This document shows positions 1-9,428 of a stretch of DNA of 64,000 bases, one piece after another; the first letter of the stretch is position 1, and each line of letters begins with the position of its first letter. The notes under the pieces were generated by a model that saw nothing but the letters and a program-made list of their open reading frames with translations, was not told the DNA's origin and made no database searches. Location: the NCBI RefSeq assembly GCF_042683745.1, contig NZ_JBHUJX010000007.1:186001-250000 (forward strand), in the 5' to 3' direction. The stretch comes from Pseudoneobacillus sp042683745. GTDB lineage: Bacteria; Bacillota; Bacilli; Bacillales; Cytobacillaceae. Both the position numbers and the translations under genes were made by a program.

Positions 1-2164
1 TGGCAACATTAGGTTCTGCTATATAGACTCGATCAAAGGATAATGGGTATTTCACAGTGGTTGGAATCGTTGCCTGAACGTATTTCCAGCCAACCCAGTT
101 TAGACCACCATCTTCTGTAAAATTCACTGTTAATTCTTTACCAGCCGCATCATATAGGCGACCTCTTAACCAGTGGTTTCCACCGTCACCGTATACCCAA
201 AGTCCAATCGCCACAGGCTTTCCGCCCAGTGGGATTCGTTTTGCTGCAACCGCATAGGATGCAGTTGTGTCCTTTTTATTGCCAATGAAATTGTAGCTTA
301 GCTTTAAGGAGCTTTTACCTTGTTTTGGCTTTTGAACGGTATTAAAAGCAAGTGTCGTTTCTGAACGAATGCTTTCCGAATTCCATTCTGCTGCTGATTC
401 AAATCCGCTGATTAGTCTCGGCTGGTTACTAACTGTGACTGGGATTGTAACAGTTTTGCTGCCTAAAGTTCCAGTAATGGTTCCAGTACCGTCTTTCGAA
501 GCTGAACGGAAGGTTCCATCTGGATCAATCGTACCAATGTCTCCAGTTACAGCCCAAGTAATGTTTGTCGAGTTAAAAATCACTGGTTTTCCGTCGACGT
601 CAAATGCATTTGCTGTTACTTTTTGCTGCTCATCTTTTCCGATAAATAACTCACTTGGAGCAATTTCGAATTTGCTTGGTGAAGCAACTACCGTTACTGG
701 CACTTTTACTTCTGTCGTTCCAAATTTCACACCAACAGTTGTTGTTCCTTCTGATAAAGCGACAAACTTATTATTTTCGATTTTTCCAATGATACCATCG
801 GCAGTTAATTGGACTTTTTCATAATTTATAGGAATTAGGTTATTATAACTATCAAGAGCGTCTGTAATGGTAAAATCGACAGATGCACCGATAGCCAGTT
901 TCCCTTCTATGCTTTGAGCTGCTTTAAATGAGACCGCATCTCCATAAGGAGCGTTACTGACAGCTTGTAAAATAGCGGAAACCTTCCGTTGCACTCCATC
1001 CTGTGGCTTATTGATTAGAGAAGCATAACGACTACCTGGAATTCTCGCTGCTAGAGTCGTAGAACCACCACCATCTAAATTGATAGCTTGATAGGCTCCA
1101 AGACTAACTAAATATGTAGCGAATTCCTTTAATGTCATTCCTTCACTGTATCCAGGAGTTCTGCCATCCACTGTGACAAAGAAGACCTTGTTCTTTGTAG
1201 AGTCTACTGCTACAGCTGTTCTTGCTGTTCTTTGCGTAGCACGAGGGCTAGCCGGATCAATCGTCATGTTGACTTTTCCGCCTTGAACGAGCAATGGACC
1301 GCTCGCTAGCATGAAGGAGGCGTCTTTCCATTTCTCTTCGACATCAATTTTAATAGAGACAGGGTCTCCTACCTTCATGTCTCTAATCTGTGCAACTTTC
1401 GTACCGTGGGCGGATAGGACAAATCCATCTTTCGGAATGACGGTACTTGACTCTCTTCCGTATGGTCTAATTTCTGTTACTACACCTGATATTGTGTCGC
1501 CAAAGGTTGCACCAGGATCAAGTGGTTTATCTAGTTTCTTTACGACTACTTCTAAGCCCATTGGACTTGTGCGTGTTTCACCGAAGCGGAAGCCGCTCGT
1601 ATAAAGAATACTTTCATTTGTATTCCGATTACGGTTAAAAGAATCGATTTGTACAGTTTTATTATTATGCGTAACAGCTATATTCAGATTGAATTTATCA
1701 ATTAAACCTTGTTTATTTTTATCAATACCGAAGGCTGCAGGAGTAAACATAAAATCATTATTGAGATTCGATACCGCTCCTAAACTCTCAATCTGATTGT
1801 TTTTTGCTAGTAGATAAGCTGGAGCACCAGTTGACATATTAAAAAATGATGCATTCACAGCCCCAACAACATGATGATTTTCAACAGTATTCGTCTTGGA
1901 CAACTCTGTCACTGAGGATACTTTATTTATTGGATTGGATACTCCATAGTCGATCGTTGTGTAGGGATCTTGCAGATCAATATCAACCGTATGGATTGTT
2001 TGGCTTTTATCGGAGACAGTTGTAGAACGTTTGACTAGCTTAATACCGGGGGTAAGCTGTTGTTCCGAGCTTGAGCTCGTAGCCGCATGAACCGTTCCAA
2101 CTGTACTAAAAGCTTGACTGAATACAAGACATAGTAAAGTCATGGAAACTATTAACTTCTTCAT
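1..2164 (-). CDS. Secreted phosphodiester glycosidase (NAGPA family), C-terminus cut by window edge
   Basis: Starts at ATG 2164 behind AGGAGTTG and stays open to base 1, so about 720 residues are seen and the C-terminus is missing. A Sec signal peptide covers roughly residues 1-28, ending VHAA. The NAGPA (DUF2233) domain is shown by the family signature NLDGGGSTT near residue 360. An Ig-like segment (about 480-560, ending in a GTGTITGT strand) follows, and then a carbohydrate-binding-like beta region rich in W and G (IGLWVYGDGG). Relatives remove phosphodiester-linked sugars or act in exopolysaccharide maturation, and Bacillus homologues are often anchored by C-terminal SLH domains, which would lie outside this window. 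A weak promoter (TTGGTT-16-TATAAT) lies around 2234-2261 on this strand. The family call is firm; the substrate is unknown. Confidence 0.87.
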   Translation of the reverse strand, partial: MKKLIVSMTLLCLVFSQAFSTVGTVHAATSSSSEQQLTPGIKLVKRSTTVSDKSQTIHTVDIDLQDPYTTIDYGVSNPINKVSSVTELSKTNTVENHHVVGAVNASFFNMSTGAPAYLLAKNNQIESLGAVSNLNNDFMFTPAAFGIDKNKQGLIDKFNLNIAVTHNNKTVQIDSFNRNRNTNESILYTSGFRFGETRTSPMGLEVVVKKLDKPLDPGATFGDTISGVVTEIRPYGRESSTVIPKDGFVLSAHGTKVAQIRDMKVGDPVSIKIDVEEKWKDASFMLASGPLLVQGGKVNMTIDPASPRATQRTARTAVAVDSTKNKVFFVTVDGRTPGYSEGMTLKEFATYLVSLGAYQAINLDGGGSTTLAARIPGSRYASLINKPQDGVQRKVSAILQAVSNAPYGDAVSFKAAQSIEGKLAIGASVDFTITDALDSYNNLIPINYEKVQLTADGIIGKIENNKFVALSEGTTTVGVKFGTTEVKVPVTVVASPSKFEIAPSELFIGKDEQQKVTANAFDVDGKPVIFNSTNITWAVTGDIGTIDPDGTFRSASKDGTGTITGTLGSKTVTIPVTVSNQPRLISGFESAAEWNSESIRSETTLAFNTVQKPKQGKSSLKLSYNFIGNKKDTTASYAVAAKRIPLGGKPVAIGLWVYGDGGNHWLRGRLYDAAGKELTVNFTEDGGLNWVGWKYVQATIPTTVKYPLSFDRVYIAEPNVA

Positions 2165-2419
2165 TACTGTAAAACAACTCCTAACTTCTATTCTGGCAAT
2201 ATACTTAATTTGGAAAAAAAGAGACTACTCTTCCCATTATAACGTAGTTTGCTATAAAACCAAGTAATTCGACATTATTTTCGTAATTTGGTAGTTTAGT
2301 TGATACTTTTTTCGACCCTTATAGGACATATGTAGGATTAAAAGTTCAAAAGTGGTGATATAGGAAAGTGATTGAAAATAGGATAGTTAATGGATAACTT
2401 TTCAAATGAAGGTTTTTTG

Positions 2420-2433
2420 TTCTTTATAAAGAA
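2420..2433. promoter_or_regulatory. Perfect 14-bp palindrome with a SinR-like GTTCTTT box
   Basis: TTCTTTATAAAGAA is a perfect palindrome, and the base before it completes GTTCTTT, the half-site known for SinR. It lies about 90 bp before the secreted protein at 2523 and just upstream of a possible TATAAT (2462-2467). Similar palindromes precede both TasA-like genes. The rest of the 2165-2522 gap shows only AT-rich promoter sequence for the two divergent genes. That a regulator binds here is inference. Confidence 0.5.
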
Positions 2434-2522
2434 TTTTTTCTATGAATCATCATGTGATTAGTGTATAATTATGATTATTATAACCAACTTTCATTCTATA
2501 TAGCGAAAAAGGAGGGCTGGAA

Positions 2523-3869
2523 ATGGTACCTAGAATATCAAGATTTATGAGAATGAAGAAATATCAGCGTAAGCGGGCTTTAAAAATATTTATGATAAGT
2601 GTGACTAGTTCATCCATTTTGTTAGGTGGCTCAAAAATGATTAGTCCAACGTATGGACAATATGTTGATACAGATCAGCAAGAAATGGAATTTCAAGCTT
2701 GCTTTATTTTTCCACAAACGGTCCTAGATCTTAAAGAGCAAGCTATCATGCTTAGTAAGGAGATGGAACAAGATATTAGTGCCATCTTGGCAAAAGCAGC
2801 AGAAATGAATGTAGCAGCAATCACCTTAACGATTAGTGGAGGAACTTCCGGCACTGGAGGAAACGACATCTCCCCTCCTTCGTATTCAGGAGACACTTCT
2901 TCAATTGAAGGACTCCAATCTCTTCAATCCCATTTTGATTCAATCATAAGTGCGTACGAAAGTAACATTTCCGCAAATCAACAGCAGATTAATGAATATC
3001 AAGGAATAGCATCACAACTGGAAGGAACGATTGGACAACTAGAAGCTTTAGCTTCCGAAATTTTCCCGAATGCAAAAGCACAAGCTGAAGCCAAAAATGC
3101 AGAAATCAAAGAAATCATTTCATTCCTAGATGAATCTGAAAAAAAGGCACTTGAGGAGTGCACATATGAACCTGACTTTTTTTCAAAAATTACTACTGAA
3201 TTAAAAGGCTACTCAGCCACCAACGAAGATAAAATTGCCTCCCTAGATAGAGAAATTGAAAAAGCAAATGGCCAAATTGTCCAGGTTAAGGATAACATCC
3301 AGAAACTTAACGCAAACATTAGTAATCTTGAAAGCGCGAACCAAAGTCTAATGAGCGCCATAGTGGACATAAGTAATCGAATGTCAGATATCGCACAGCA
3401 AATTGAGGAAAGAATCCAGGAAGAAGAGAAATTGAAAAAAGAAAAAGACGAAAAGGAGAAAAAAGAAAAAGAAGCTAAAGATAAAGAGGAGAAAGAAAAG
3501 GCAGAGAAAGAGGCAAAAGAGAAAGCGGAAAAAGAAGCGAAAGATAAAGCAGAGAAGGAAAAGGCAGAGAAAGAGGCAAAGGAGAAAGCGGAAAAAGAAG
3601 CGAAAGACAAAGCAGAGAAGGAAAAGGAAGCTAAAGATAAGGAAGATAAGAAAGAGGAAGGCAAAAAAGAAGAGACTAAACAAGAGGAATCGAAAAAGGA
3701 AGAACCTAAAACAGAAGAACCTAAGCAAGAGCTACCTAAAACAGAAGAGACTAAAAACGAAGAACCTAAAAAAGAGGAACCTAAACAAGAAGAACCTAAA
3801 AAAGAGGAACCTAAACAAGAAAAAGCTAATCCAGAAGAGCCAGAGCAACAAGAGCAAAAATCAGAATAA
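2523..3869 (+). CDS. Secreted coiled-coil protein with long charged repetitive tail
   Basis: 448 residues. ATG 2523 follows AAGGAGG by six bases. An N-terminal signal peptide with a basic stretch (about 1-46, ending SPTYGQ) implies export. Residues 130-300 are Q/E/N/K-rich with heptad-like spacing (coiled coil). From about 297 on the protein is almost entirely E/K/A/D (KEKAEKEAKE), then shifts to a P-containing EEPKKEEPK pattern typical of wall-spanning stalks. There is no LPXTG, SLH or enzymatic motif. It resembles in design, not in detectable sequence, the secreted protein at 10386-11963. A SinR-like palindrome lies upstream. I do not recognise a family; a structural surface or matrix role is an inference from composition. 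Confidence 0.85.
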   Translation: MVPRISRFMRMKKYQRKRALKIFMISVTSSSILLGGSKMISPTYGQYVDTDQQEMEFQACFIFPQTVLDLKEQAIMLSKEMEQDISAILAKAAEMNVAAITLTISGGTSGTGGNDISPPSYSGDTSSIEGLQSLQSHFDSIISAYESNISANQQQINEYQGIASQLEGTIGQLEALASEIFPNAKAQAEAKNAEIKEIISFLDESEKKALEECTYEPDFFSKITTELKGYSATNEDKIASLDREIEKANGQIVQVKDNIQKLNANISNLESANQSLMSAIVDISNRMSDIAQQIEERIQEEEKLKKEKDEKEKKEKEAKDKEEKEKAEKEAKEKAEKEAKDKAEKEKAEKEAKEKAEKEAKDKAEKEKEAKDKEDKKEEGKKEETKQEESKKEEPKTEEPKQELPKTEETKNEEPKKEEPKQEEPKKEEPKQEKANPEEPEQQEQKSE

Positions 3870-3894
3870 TTTAAAACATATATCTACTCAAAGA

Positions 3895-3942
3895 AAAAGA
3901 AACGGACAGAATGGGCGAAAACGCTCTCTGGCCGTTTCTTTT
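3895..3942. terminator. Bidirectional hairpin terminator
   Basis: AAAGAAACGG pairs with CCGTTTCTTT around a partly paired loop, with A-rich sequence on one side and T-rich on the other. It separates the convergent genes ending at 3869 (+) and 3965 (-). Confidence 0.8.
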
Positions 3943-3964
3943 ATATTACTCACCTAAACACATA

Positions 3965-5206
3965 TTAATAAAATCCATTAATCTTTCTAATAAAATCAAC
4001 ATAAGAGTGATTAGGTCCTATTCCCTGCCGCTTTAATTTATAAGGGTGATCCCCTAGTTTAACATTTCCGGTTTCGGTTGTGAAAGCTAATCGGATACCA
4101 GCCACTTTTGCTGCTTCAATCGTCTCATTATCATATTGACCAAAGGGATACGCTAAATATCTAATCCTTGTTGGATCGTCGTAAATTTTGCCAATATAGT
4201 TCTTCCCTTCCACAAGATCCTCTTCTATTTCATCTTGTGATTTGGATATTAAATAGGGAATCTGTGTTTCCCTTTCGCGTAAATGCATCAACAGTGTATG
4301 ATGTTGGAAATCAAAGACGTCCGTTGTTTGCCTCATTTGTTGAAAACCCATATGCTGCAGTATTTGCGGGTCCCATGGTAGCTCAGCTGACCTCGTTTTT
4401 CCACCAATCACAAATGAAACAGCTTTTTGATTATTTTTTTTCAAAATCGGGTAAGCATACATTAATTGTGATAAATAGTTATCATCGAAAGAGATTACAG
4501 CAACCTTCCCCGTTAAATTCTGTTTGTGAAGTAAATAATCCTCTAACTCATCTAAAAGAATAGTTCTCCAGCCGTTATTCTTCAAATAATTCATTTGAAG
4601 CTCAAACGATGAAACTTTAATGACCATCGCATTTGTATTGAAAGGTGTGTCCTCTGGTTCCTCAAGCATATGATGGTACATCAAAACAGGTATTCCTGTG
4701 TCCTCATAAACATTACTGCCATGTATATATCCAGATTGACCCGCCACATTAACTAAATACCAATCCCCTATTTTCTTTACAATCGGGTAACGAATATTTG
4801 TATTAATGACAGCAATCGGTTGGCTACCTTTTGCTGTTTCTTTAAAAATGAAAGTTGACTTTTTCGTAATGACTACTTTGTTTGAATTTTTCCAAAGTGT
4901 AGGTAAGATAAGCCCTTCATTTAAGACATTTTTTATATAAGCTTCCTTTTTCACGATTCCTGTACCATTTCCGAAAGGAAGATAATAATTAACTTCATCC
5001 TCATCTAAAACTTGGTACGTCTGACCTGTTAATAATTGACCGATGATGACCGATTTGCCATCGATTTGGTCGTATACCGGGACTGTTTTTTCGGTGGTAA
5101 TTTGATTTATGTTTTCCGCCCCGTATGCTATTTTTTCAATTGATAGCATGGAAAAAACGATGACAAAACAGATAAACAATACTTTGAAACTACAATTCTT
5201 CCACAT
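3965..5206 (-). CDS. Exported polysaccharide deacetylase with N-terminal SH3-like repeats
   Basis: 413 residues. A signal peptide occupies about 1-30 (ending IAYGA). Two SH3-like segments follow (about 38-95 and 105-168, the second with GDWYLVNVAGQSGYI). The NodB-type deacetylase domain begins at IPVLMYHHM (172-180). The metal motif is SFDDN (239-243) where most relatives have TFDDG, and a second histidine cluster HHTLLMH sits at 302-308. Such enzymes remove acetyl groups from N-acetylglucosamine polymers at the cell surface (PgaB/IcaB-like) or from peptidoglycan; the SH3 repeats suggest wall binding. It is divergent from the SLH protein at 5867, with two GTTCTTT boxes in the shared intergenic space. 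Confidence 0.88.
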   Translation of the reverse strand: MWKNCSFKVLFICFVIVFSMLSIEKIAYGAENINQITTEKTVPVYDQIDGKSVIIGQLLTGQTYQVLDEDEVNYYLPFGNGTGIVKKEAYIKNVLNEGLILPTLWKNSNKVVITKKSTFIFKETAKGSQPIAVINTNIRYPIVKKIGDWYLVNVAGQSGYIHGSNVYEDTGIPVLMYHHMLEEPEDTPFNTNAMVIKVSSFELQMNYLKNNGWRTILLDELEDYLLHKQNLTGKVAVISFDDNYLSQLMYAYPILKKNNQKAVSFVIGGKTRSAELPWDPQILQHMGFQQMRQTTDVFDFQHHTLLMHLRERETQIPYLISKSQDEIEEDLVEGKNYIGKIYDDPTRIRYLAYPFGQYDNETIEAAKVAGIRLAFTTETGNVKLGDHPYKLKRQGIGPNHSYVDFIRKINGFY

Positions 5207-5329
5207 TTCTCCTCTAAAACCCTTTCTCTCTATCTAACTATTTCTAATATATAGAATCCTATCTCAATATTATAAACGAAAATCGTAATTATGCACTTAA
5301 TTTTATAGAAAATTGTCGGATTTTGTCAC

Positions 5330-5403
5330 AAAGAACATAAAAGTGGAAAGTACCCACTTATCGTTGAAAAGTAAAAGATAAACTGGTGTGAAGTTTGTTC
5401 TTT
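5330..5403. promoter_or_regulatory. Two opposed GTTCTTT boxes in a divergent surface-gene intergenic region
   Basis: AAAGAAC at 5330-5336 and GTTCTTT at 5397-5403 match the SinR half-site and face each other about 60 bp apart between the deacetylase (start 5206) and the SLH protein (start 5867). The remaining 660-bp gap is AT-rich, with a short fragment of a dispersed repeat (GGAGCTAGATA near 5450) and no gene I can support. Confidence 0.35.
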
Positions 5404-5866
5404 AACCTTCATGACAGATTGACTTTTGACTTCGAGTATTTGGTGCCTGGAGCTAGATAAAATTAAAAGGCATCAATTTTATATAAGGATGGCATTTGTA
5501 CACTAAGGTTTGATATTGGGGACAACGTGATCTTCCATTAAATAATTTAAAAGCTTTCTTCAATTTAAATTTGATTACTTCATTTCATTTTATTTTACAA
5601 AAACTTTCTTAAATTATGCTCGGAATGACATTCATACAGCAGCTTATATAAGAGAAACTTAAAAAATTATCATTGATACGAATAATTAGAAAGCAAACTG
5701 TGGACTACTAAATGACAGATATGTTTTCGTCAGTTTAACTTCATTATTCTTTTCAGGTGGTGGTTCATTGCGCAAATAATTTGACGGTATTTTTGTCTAC
5801 TTTGCACATAAACATTTATTTTTTGGGAATCATGTTATTGAAAACTTTGAAAGAAGGTGGATTATA

Positions 5867-8863
5867 GTGTTGCAAGTTATTCGTCACGAATTAAAGCAAG
5901 AAGGTAATCAAACCACGATTTATCTATACTTAGATCCAAGTTTGACCGAATTCGCTCGGGAGTTAGGCGAAAAAGGCTCCGATGAGGATTTAAATCGTTC
6001 CATAGCTAGTTACGTTAAAAAGAAATTTCCAAACCTAAAAGATGCAACAGTAAAGGTTATGGTTGGTTCCATGCTTGTTACAACGTTTGCAATGACTCCT
6101 GCTCTAGGCCTCTTCAAAGGTGACAAAGCAGAAGCCGCTGAACTAACAGCGCAAACAACTGCTGCTACAGGTGATTTTACAGACCTAACTGGAGTAACAG
6201 ACCAAGAAACATTAGCTGCGATTAAGGATTTAAAAGAACGTGGCATGATTCAAGGCTTTGAAGATGGAACATACAAGCCTGGTGAAAAAATTAATCGAGG
6301 AACATCTGCACTTATGTTCTATCGAGCACTAGGATTAAAACCAACTGACACAGTAAAGTTCCCTGAAATTAATAAGGATTCAACCTTTTATGAAGCTGCA
6401 CAAGCACTTGGTCAAAAAGGTGTATTTGAAGGATATAAAGATGGAAAATACCATGGTGAGCAAGCTCTTTCATTAGAACAAGCTGCTAAAGCATTAGTTA
6501 GCGCATATGGCTTAAAAGCCGTACCTGGAGCTGCAACACCAGACACATCTAAAGTTTCTACTTCCTTAAAAGAAGCAGTCACCGTCGCTTTCCAAAACGG
6601 AGTATTAACCCAAGCTGATATCGATCGTGCCAAAGACCAAGTTGATCGCGCCGACTTTGCGAAGTATGTAAAGCGTGGCTTAGATGTATATGAACAAGCA
6701 AATCCAGCGGTTGTAGACGTAGCGTCCGCTACTGTGACTAGCCCTACAACAACAGTTGTTACATTAGATAAAGCAAAAACAGGACTAACAGCTAAGAACT
6801 TTGCTGTTAAAGTAGATGGCAAAACCATTACACCTACTAATGTTGCTGCAAGTGCAGATGGGAAAACTTATACCCTTACTCATGAGGATTTAAGTGGGAA
6901 AGCCGGAAAAATCAATATTAACGGAAAAGACTTTGAATTTGATTTTGGTGCGCCATCAGTAAAAGAAGTAGCAGCAATTAATGCAAATGAAATACGTATC
7001 TCTTTTAACAAAGAGCTGGATAAAGCATCTGCAGAAACGATAGCCAATTATTCAATTAACAATATTGATTTAAAAGGCGGCGATACAGCTACACTTCAAG
7101 ATGATAAGAAAACCGTTATTATTAAGCTTGCAGCAACTGGGGCAATTGGTAGTGAACTATTAACAAACAATACCCATTATCAAATAACGGCTAAAAAGGA
7201 CATCCTACTTGCTACTGGTGATAAGCTAGGAGCGGATCAGGCGAATATTCTAGCCTTTAATGATACAGGTAAGCCAATTGTTACATCTGTAAAGCCATCC
7301 GAAAATAAAAGTATTACTTTAAGCTTTAATGAAAGATTAGACCCGGCTACGAAACCAACTGTTGTCATTAATGAACGAAATCTTACTGCTGCAAATGTGA
7401 CCGTTAATGCAGATGGTACAGTTACTTTAGCTGCTAATGATCCAGTCATAGCAGGTCTAGAAAATAATAAATCCTACACAATTGTCGTTTCGGGGGCAAA
7501 GGATCTAGTAGGAAATACAATGGATCTTTATTCAACAAACTTCAATTATTCCATTGTCAATGTCGCTCCAGCTGTAAGTTCTATTAAAGTTGATGGCGAA
7601 AATGTCTTTGAAATTACATTTGACGAAAATCTAAGTGCAGATCTTGCTAATGGCTCTACCTTAAAGGTGTATAAAGGAACAACCCCACTGACTCCAGATG
7701 CAGTGACAGATGTCAATAATGATAATAAAACGTTTAGAATTACATTACCATATGGCTCTGTTTATGCTGCTGGTGAAGACTCTTCTGACATAAGGGTTGT
7801 CCTCGAAGGATATAAGGATGCTCAAAATAATGTCGGAGTTAATAAAGAACAGACCGTTTCATTTGTGAAGGATACCATTAAACCAACAGTCCAAAAAGCT
7901 GAATACAAAAACGGTGATGTCACATTAACATTCTCTGAAGCACTAGGAGCTAAAGCTGCTGCTAGCTATTCGGCTAATATGTTTGTCACTGACTTAAATG
8001 GAGTTCGTTATGATGTGAGAACAACTTTATCAGCATCTGGTGCAAAAGAATTATTGGCACCAAATGCGATTACAGCAGGAGCTAAGACACTTGTTCTTGA
8101 TGCTTCCAATTTACCTGATGGCGCATATACATTAAATGTCCAAGCAGGGGCATTCTCAGATCAAGCGAACACTCCTAATGATAATGCAACACAAAATATT
8201 TCCTTTACAAAGGGAGCAGCAGCTACAACTGATACAACTGCACCTGCTGTAGTTAACGTTGCTGAAAAGAGTGGAACAAAAGGAGTCTTCACTGTTGAAT
8301 TTGATGAACCTGTTAAAGGTGGCGCTGTTGTAGGGTCAGCAACAAACCCTGCTAACTACCTAATTAATGGTTCAGCAATCCCATCTGATTCAACTATTTA
8401 TTTAAGTACGGATAAGAAGACAGCAACGGTTACCTTACCTGCTGGTTCAATAACAAGTTCTGGAACTAAGTTAATTACGGTTAAAGATGTTCATGATTTA
8501 GCAGGTAATATGATGAACCAAGTGACTGTAACTGCATCCTTAACTGATAATTTAAAACCAGAGTTAAAATCAGCTTCCATTAATGCTGCAAATAGCCTTG
8601 TATTAACCTTCAGTGAAGCATTTGGCACAGCTGCAGGTCAGCCGGTTGATGCTGGTGACCTATTGATTAAAGTAAATGGTGCAACAGTTCCTGATGCACA
8701 AGTCACAAAAGATACAGCCGATCCAACAAAATATGTCATAACATCTCCAACCATGAGCTTTGCTACAGGAACAGTTGAAGTTGAAGTAAAAGCAGATGCA
8801 GATGCGGTAGATATTAGCGGTAATACGATTAAAACAGGTACAAAACTAACAGCAACACGATAA
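5867..8863 (+). CDS. S-layer-type protein: three SLH domains plus Ig-like repeats
   Basis: 998 residues from GTG 5867, six bases after AAGAAGGTGG. About 58 hydrophilic residues (LQVIRHELKQEG..) precede the hydrophobic export segment (about 59-85, ending AEAA), an unusual position for a signal sequence. SLH domains follow: 105-152 (GFEDGTYKPGEKINRG), 163-208 and a weaker one to about 270. The remaining 700 residues are tandem beta-sandwich repeats of the Big/SbsC type with motifs such as VTLTFSEAL and NISFTKG. SLH domains bind pyruvylated secondary wall polymer, so this is a likely S-layer or major surface protein. The long AT-rich leader and excellent RBS fit high expression. The structural class is certain; being the main S-layer subunit is an inference. 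Confidence 0.88.
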   Translation: MLQVIRHELKQEGNQTTIYLYLDPSLTEFARELGEKGSDEDLNRSIASYVKKKFPNLKDATVKVMVGSMLVTTFAMTPALGLFKGDKAEAAELTAQTTAATGDFTDLTGVTDQETLAAIKDLKERGMIQGFEDGTYKPGEKINRGTSALMFYRALGLKPTDTVKFPEINKDSTFYEAAQALGQKGVFEGYKDGKYHGEQALSLEQAAKALVSAYGLKAVPGAATPDTSKVSTSLKEAVTVAFQNGVLTQADIDRAKDQVDRADFAKYVKRGLDVYEQANPAVVDVASATVTSPTTTVVTLDKAKTGLTAKNFAVKVDGKTITPTNVAASADGKTYTLTHEDLSGKAGKININGKDFEFDFGAPSVKEVAAINANEIRISFNKELDKASAETIANYSINNIDLKGGDTATLQDDKKTVIIKLAATGAIGSELLTNNTHYQITAKKDILLATGDKLGADQANILAFNDTGKPIVTSVKPSENKSITLSFNERLDPATKPTVVINERNLTAANVTVNADGTVTLAANDPVIAGLENNKSYTIVVSGAKDLVGNTMDLYSTNFNYSIVNVAPAVSSIKVDGENVFEITFDENLSADLANGSTLKVYKGTTPLTPDAVTDVNNDNKTFRITLPYGSVYAAGEDSSDIRVVLEGYKDAQNNVGVNKEQTVSFVKDTIKPTVQKAEYKNGDVTLTFSEALGAKAAASYSANMFVTDLNGVRYDVRTTLSASGAKELLAPNAITAGAKTLVLDASNLPDGAYTLNVQAGAFSDQANTPNDNATQNISFTKGAAATTDTTAPAVVNVAEKSGTKGVFTVEFDEPVKGGAVVGSATNPANYLINGSAIPSDSTIYLSTDKKTATVTLPAGSITSSGTKLITVKDVHDLAGNMMNQVTVTASLTDNLKPELKSASINAANSLVLTFSEAFGTAAGQPVDAGDLLIKVNGATVPDAQVTKDTADPTKYVITSPTMSFATGTVEVEVKADADAVDISGNTIKTGTKLTATR

Positions 8864-8872
8864 TGGGACATG

Positions 8873-8890
8873 GGGACAGTAAACTGTCCC
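8873..8890. repeat. Short palindrome, possibly a degenerate REP-like copy
   Basis: GGGACAGT-AA-ACTGTCCC followed by TCTTGTTC, just after the S-layer gene. The words GGGACAG and TCTTGTTC resemble the dispersed GGGACGGTTCT/TTGTTTTC repeat seen at 52.2 kb. It may also help terminate transcription. Confidence 0.4.
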
Positions 8891-8933
8891 TCTTGTTCAT
8901 AACTATTTTTGTCTGATGAAATGATAAGAAATG

Positions 8934-8975
8934 AAGTCCTGTAGAGAGAAATTCTACAGGGCTTTCTTCTTTTTC
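8934..8975 (+). terminator. Rho-independent terminator of the S-layer gene
   Basis: CCTGTAGA (8938-8945) pairs with TCTACAGG (8953-8960), followed by GCTTTCTTCTTTTTCT. Confidence 0.85.
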
Positions 8976-9101
8976 TATGTACGAATTGTTACAATATAAA
9001 GAGATGAACCATGATAAGAAACATTTACTATAAACGATAATCAAATGGTTAAGAATTACTCGATGAACCATCATTAGTTGAAAAGTGGAGAAAAAGCATA
9101 A

Positions 9102-9146
9102 GGGCTTGTCGTTCCAATTGAACATGCGAAGGATTTACTAGATTAA
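9102..9146 (+). pseudogene. C-terminal remnant of a deleted trypsin-like protease copy
   Basis: The segment reads GLVVPIEHAKDLLD then stop, against GLVVPIELVKDLLEK at the end of the intact protease at 9429-10220. An in-frame stop lies immediately before it. Further upstream (about 8985) the words ATTGTTACAAT and AAGAG recur as in the leader of the intact gene, suggesting a tandem duplicate that lost its body. The rest of the 8976-9428 gap shows no supported gene. Confidence 0.6.
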
Positions 9147-9428
9147 TAAAGGACTTGTTGGAATATTCCCGCAGATTTTTCTTTTTATGGAAGTATTTGA
9201 TTTTGCAAACAATTAATCAAAGCAATCTCACCTCCTTTATTCTTTATTATGCACAGAGAAAATTGATGAATCTAAAGGAAGCTTGCCCCATATTTGCCAA
9301 ATAATTAAACATTTATTAGAAGAACGTTCAACAGCGTAATTCCATATTGGACTTTTCTTTTTTAATGCATGAATACTGAAAGGATTGTTACAATAAGAGT
9401 AGAAGAGTCTTGAAAGGAATTTGTACAA

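Noticed and set aside
3209..3728. Minus-strand frames opposite the E/K-rich tail, rich in F/S/L
   Set aside because: Shadow of the charged repeat of the secreted protein; no ribosome site.
8638..9125. Minus-strand frames at the S-layer gene end
   Set aside because: Overlap the S-layer coding sequence and its terminator; no support.
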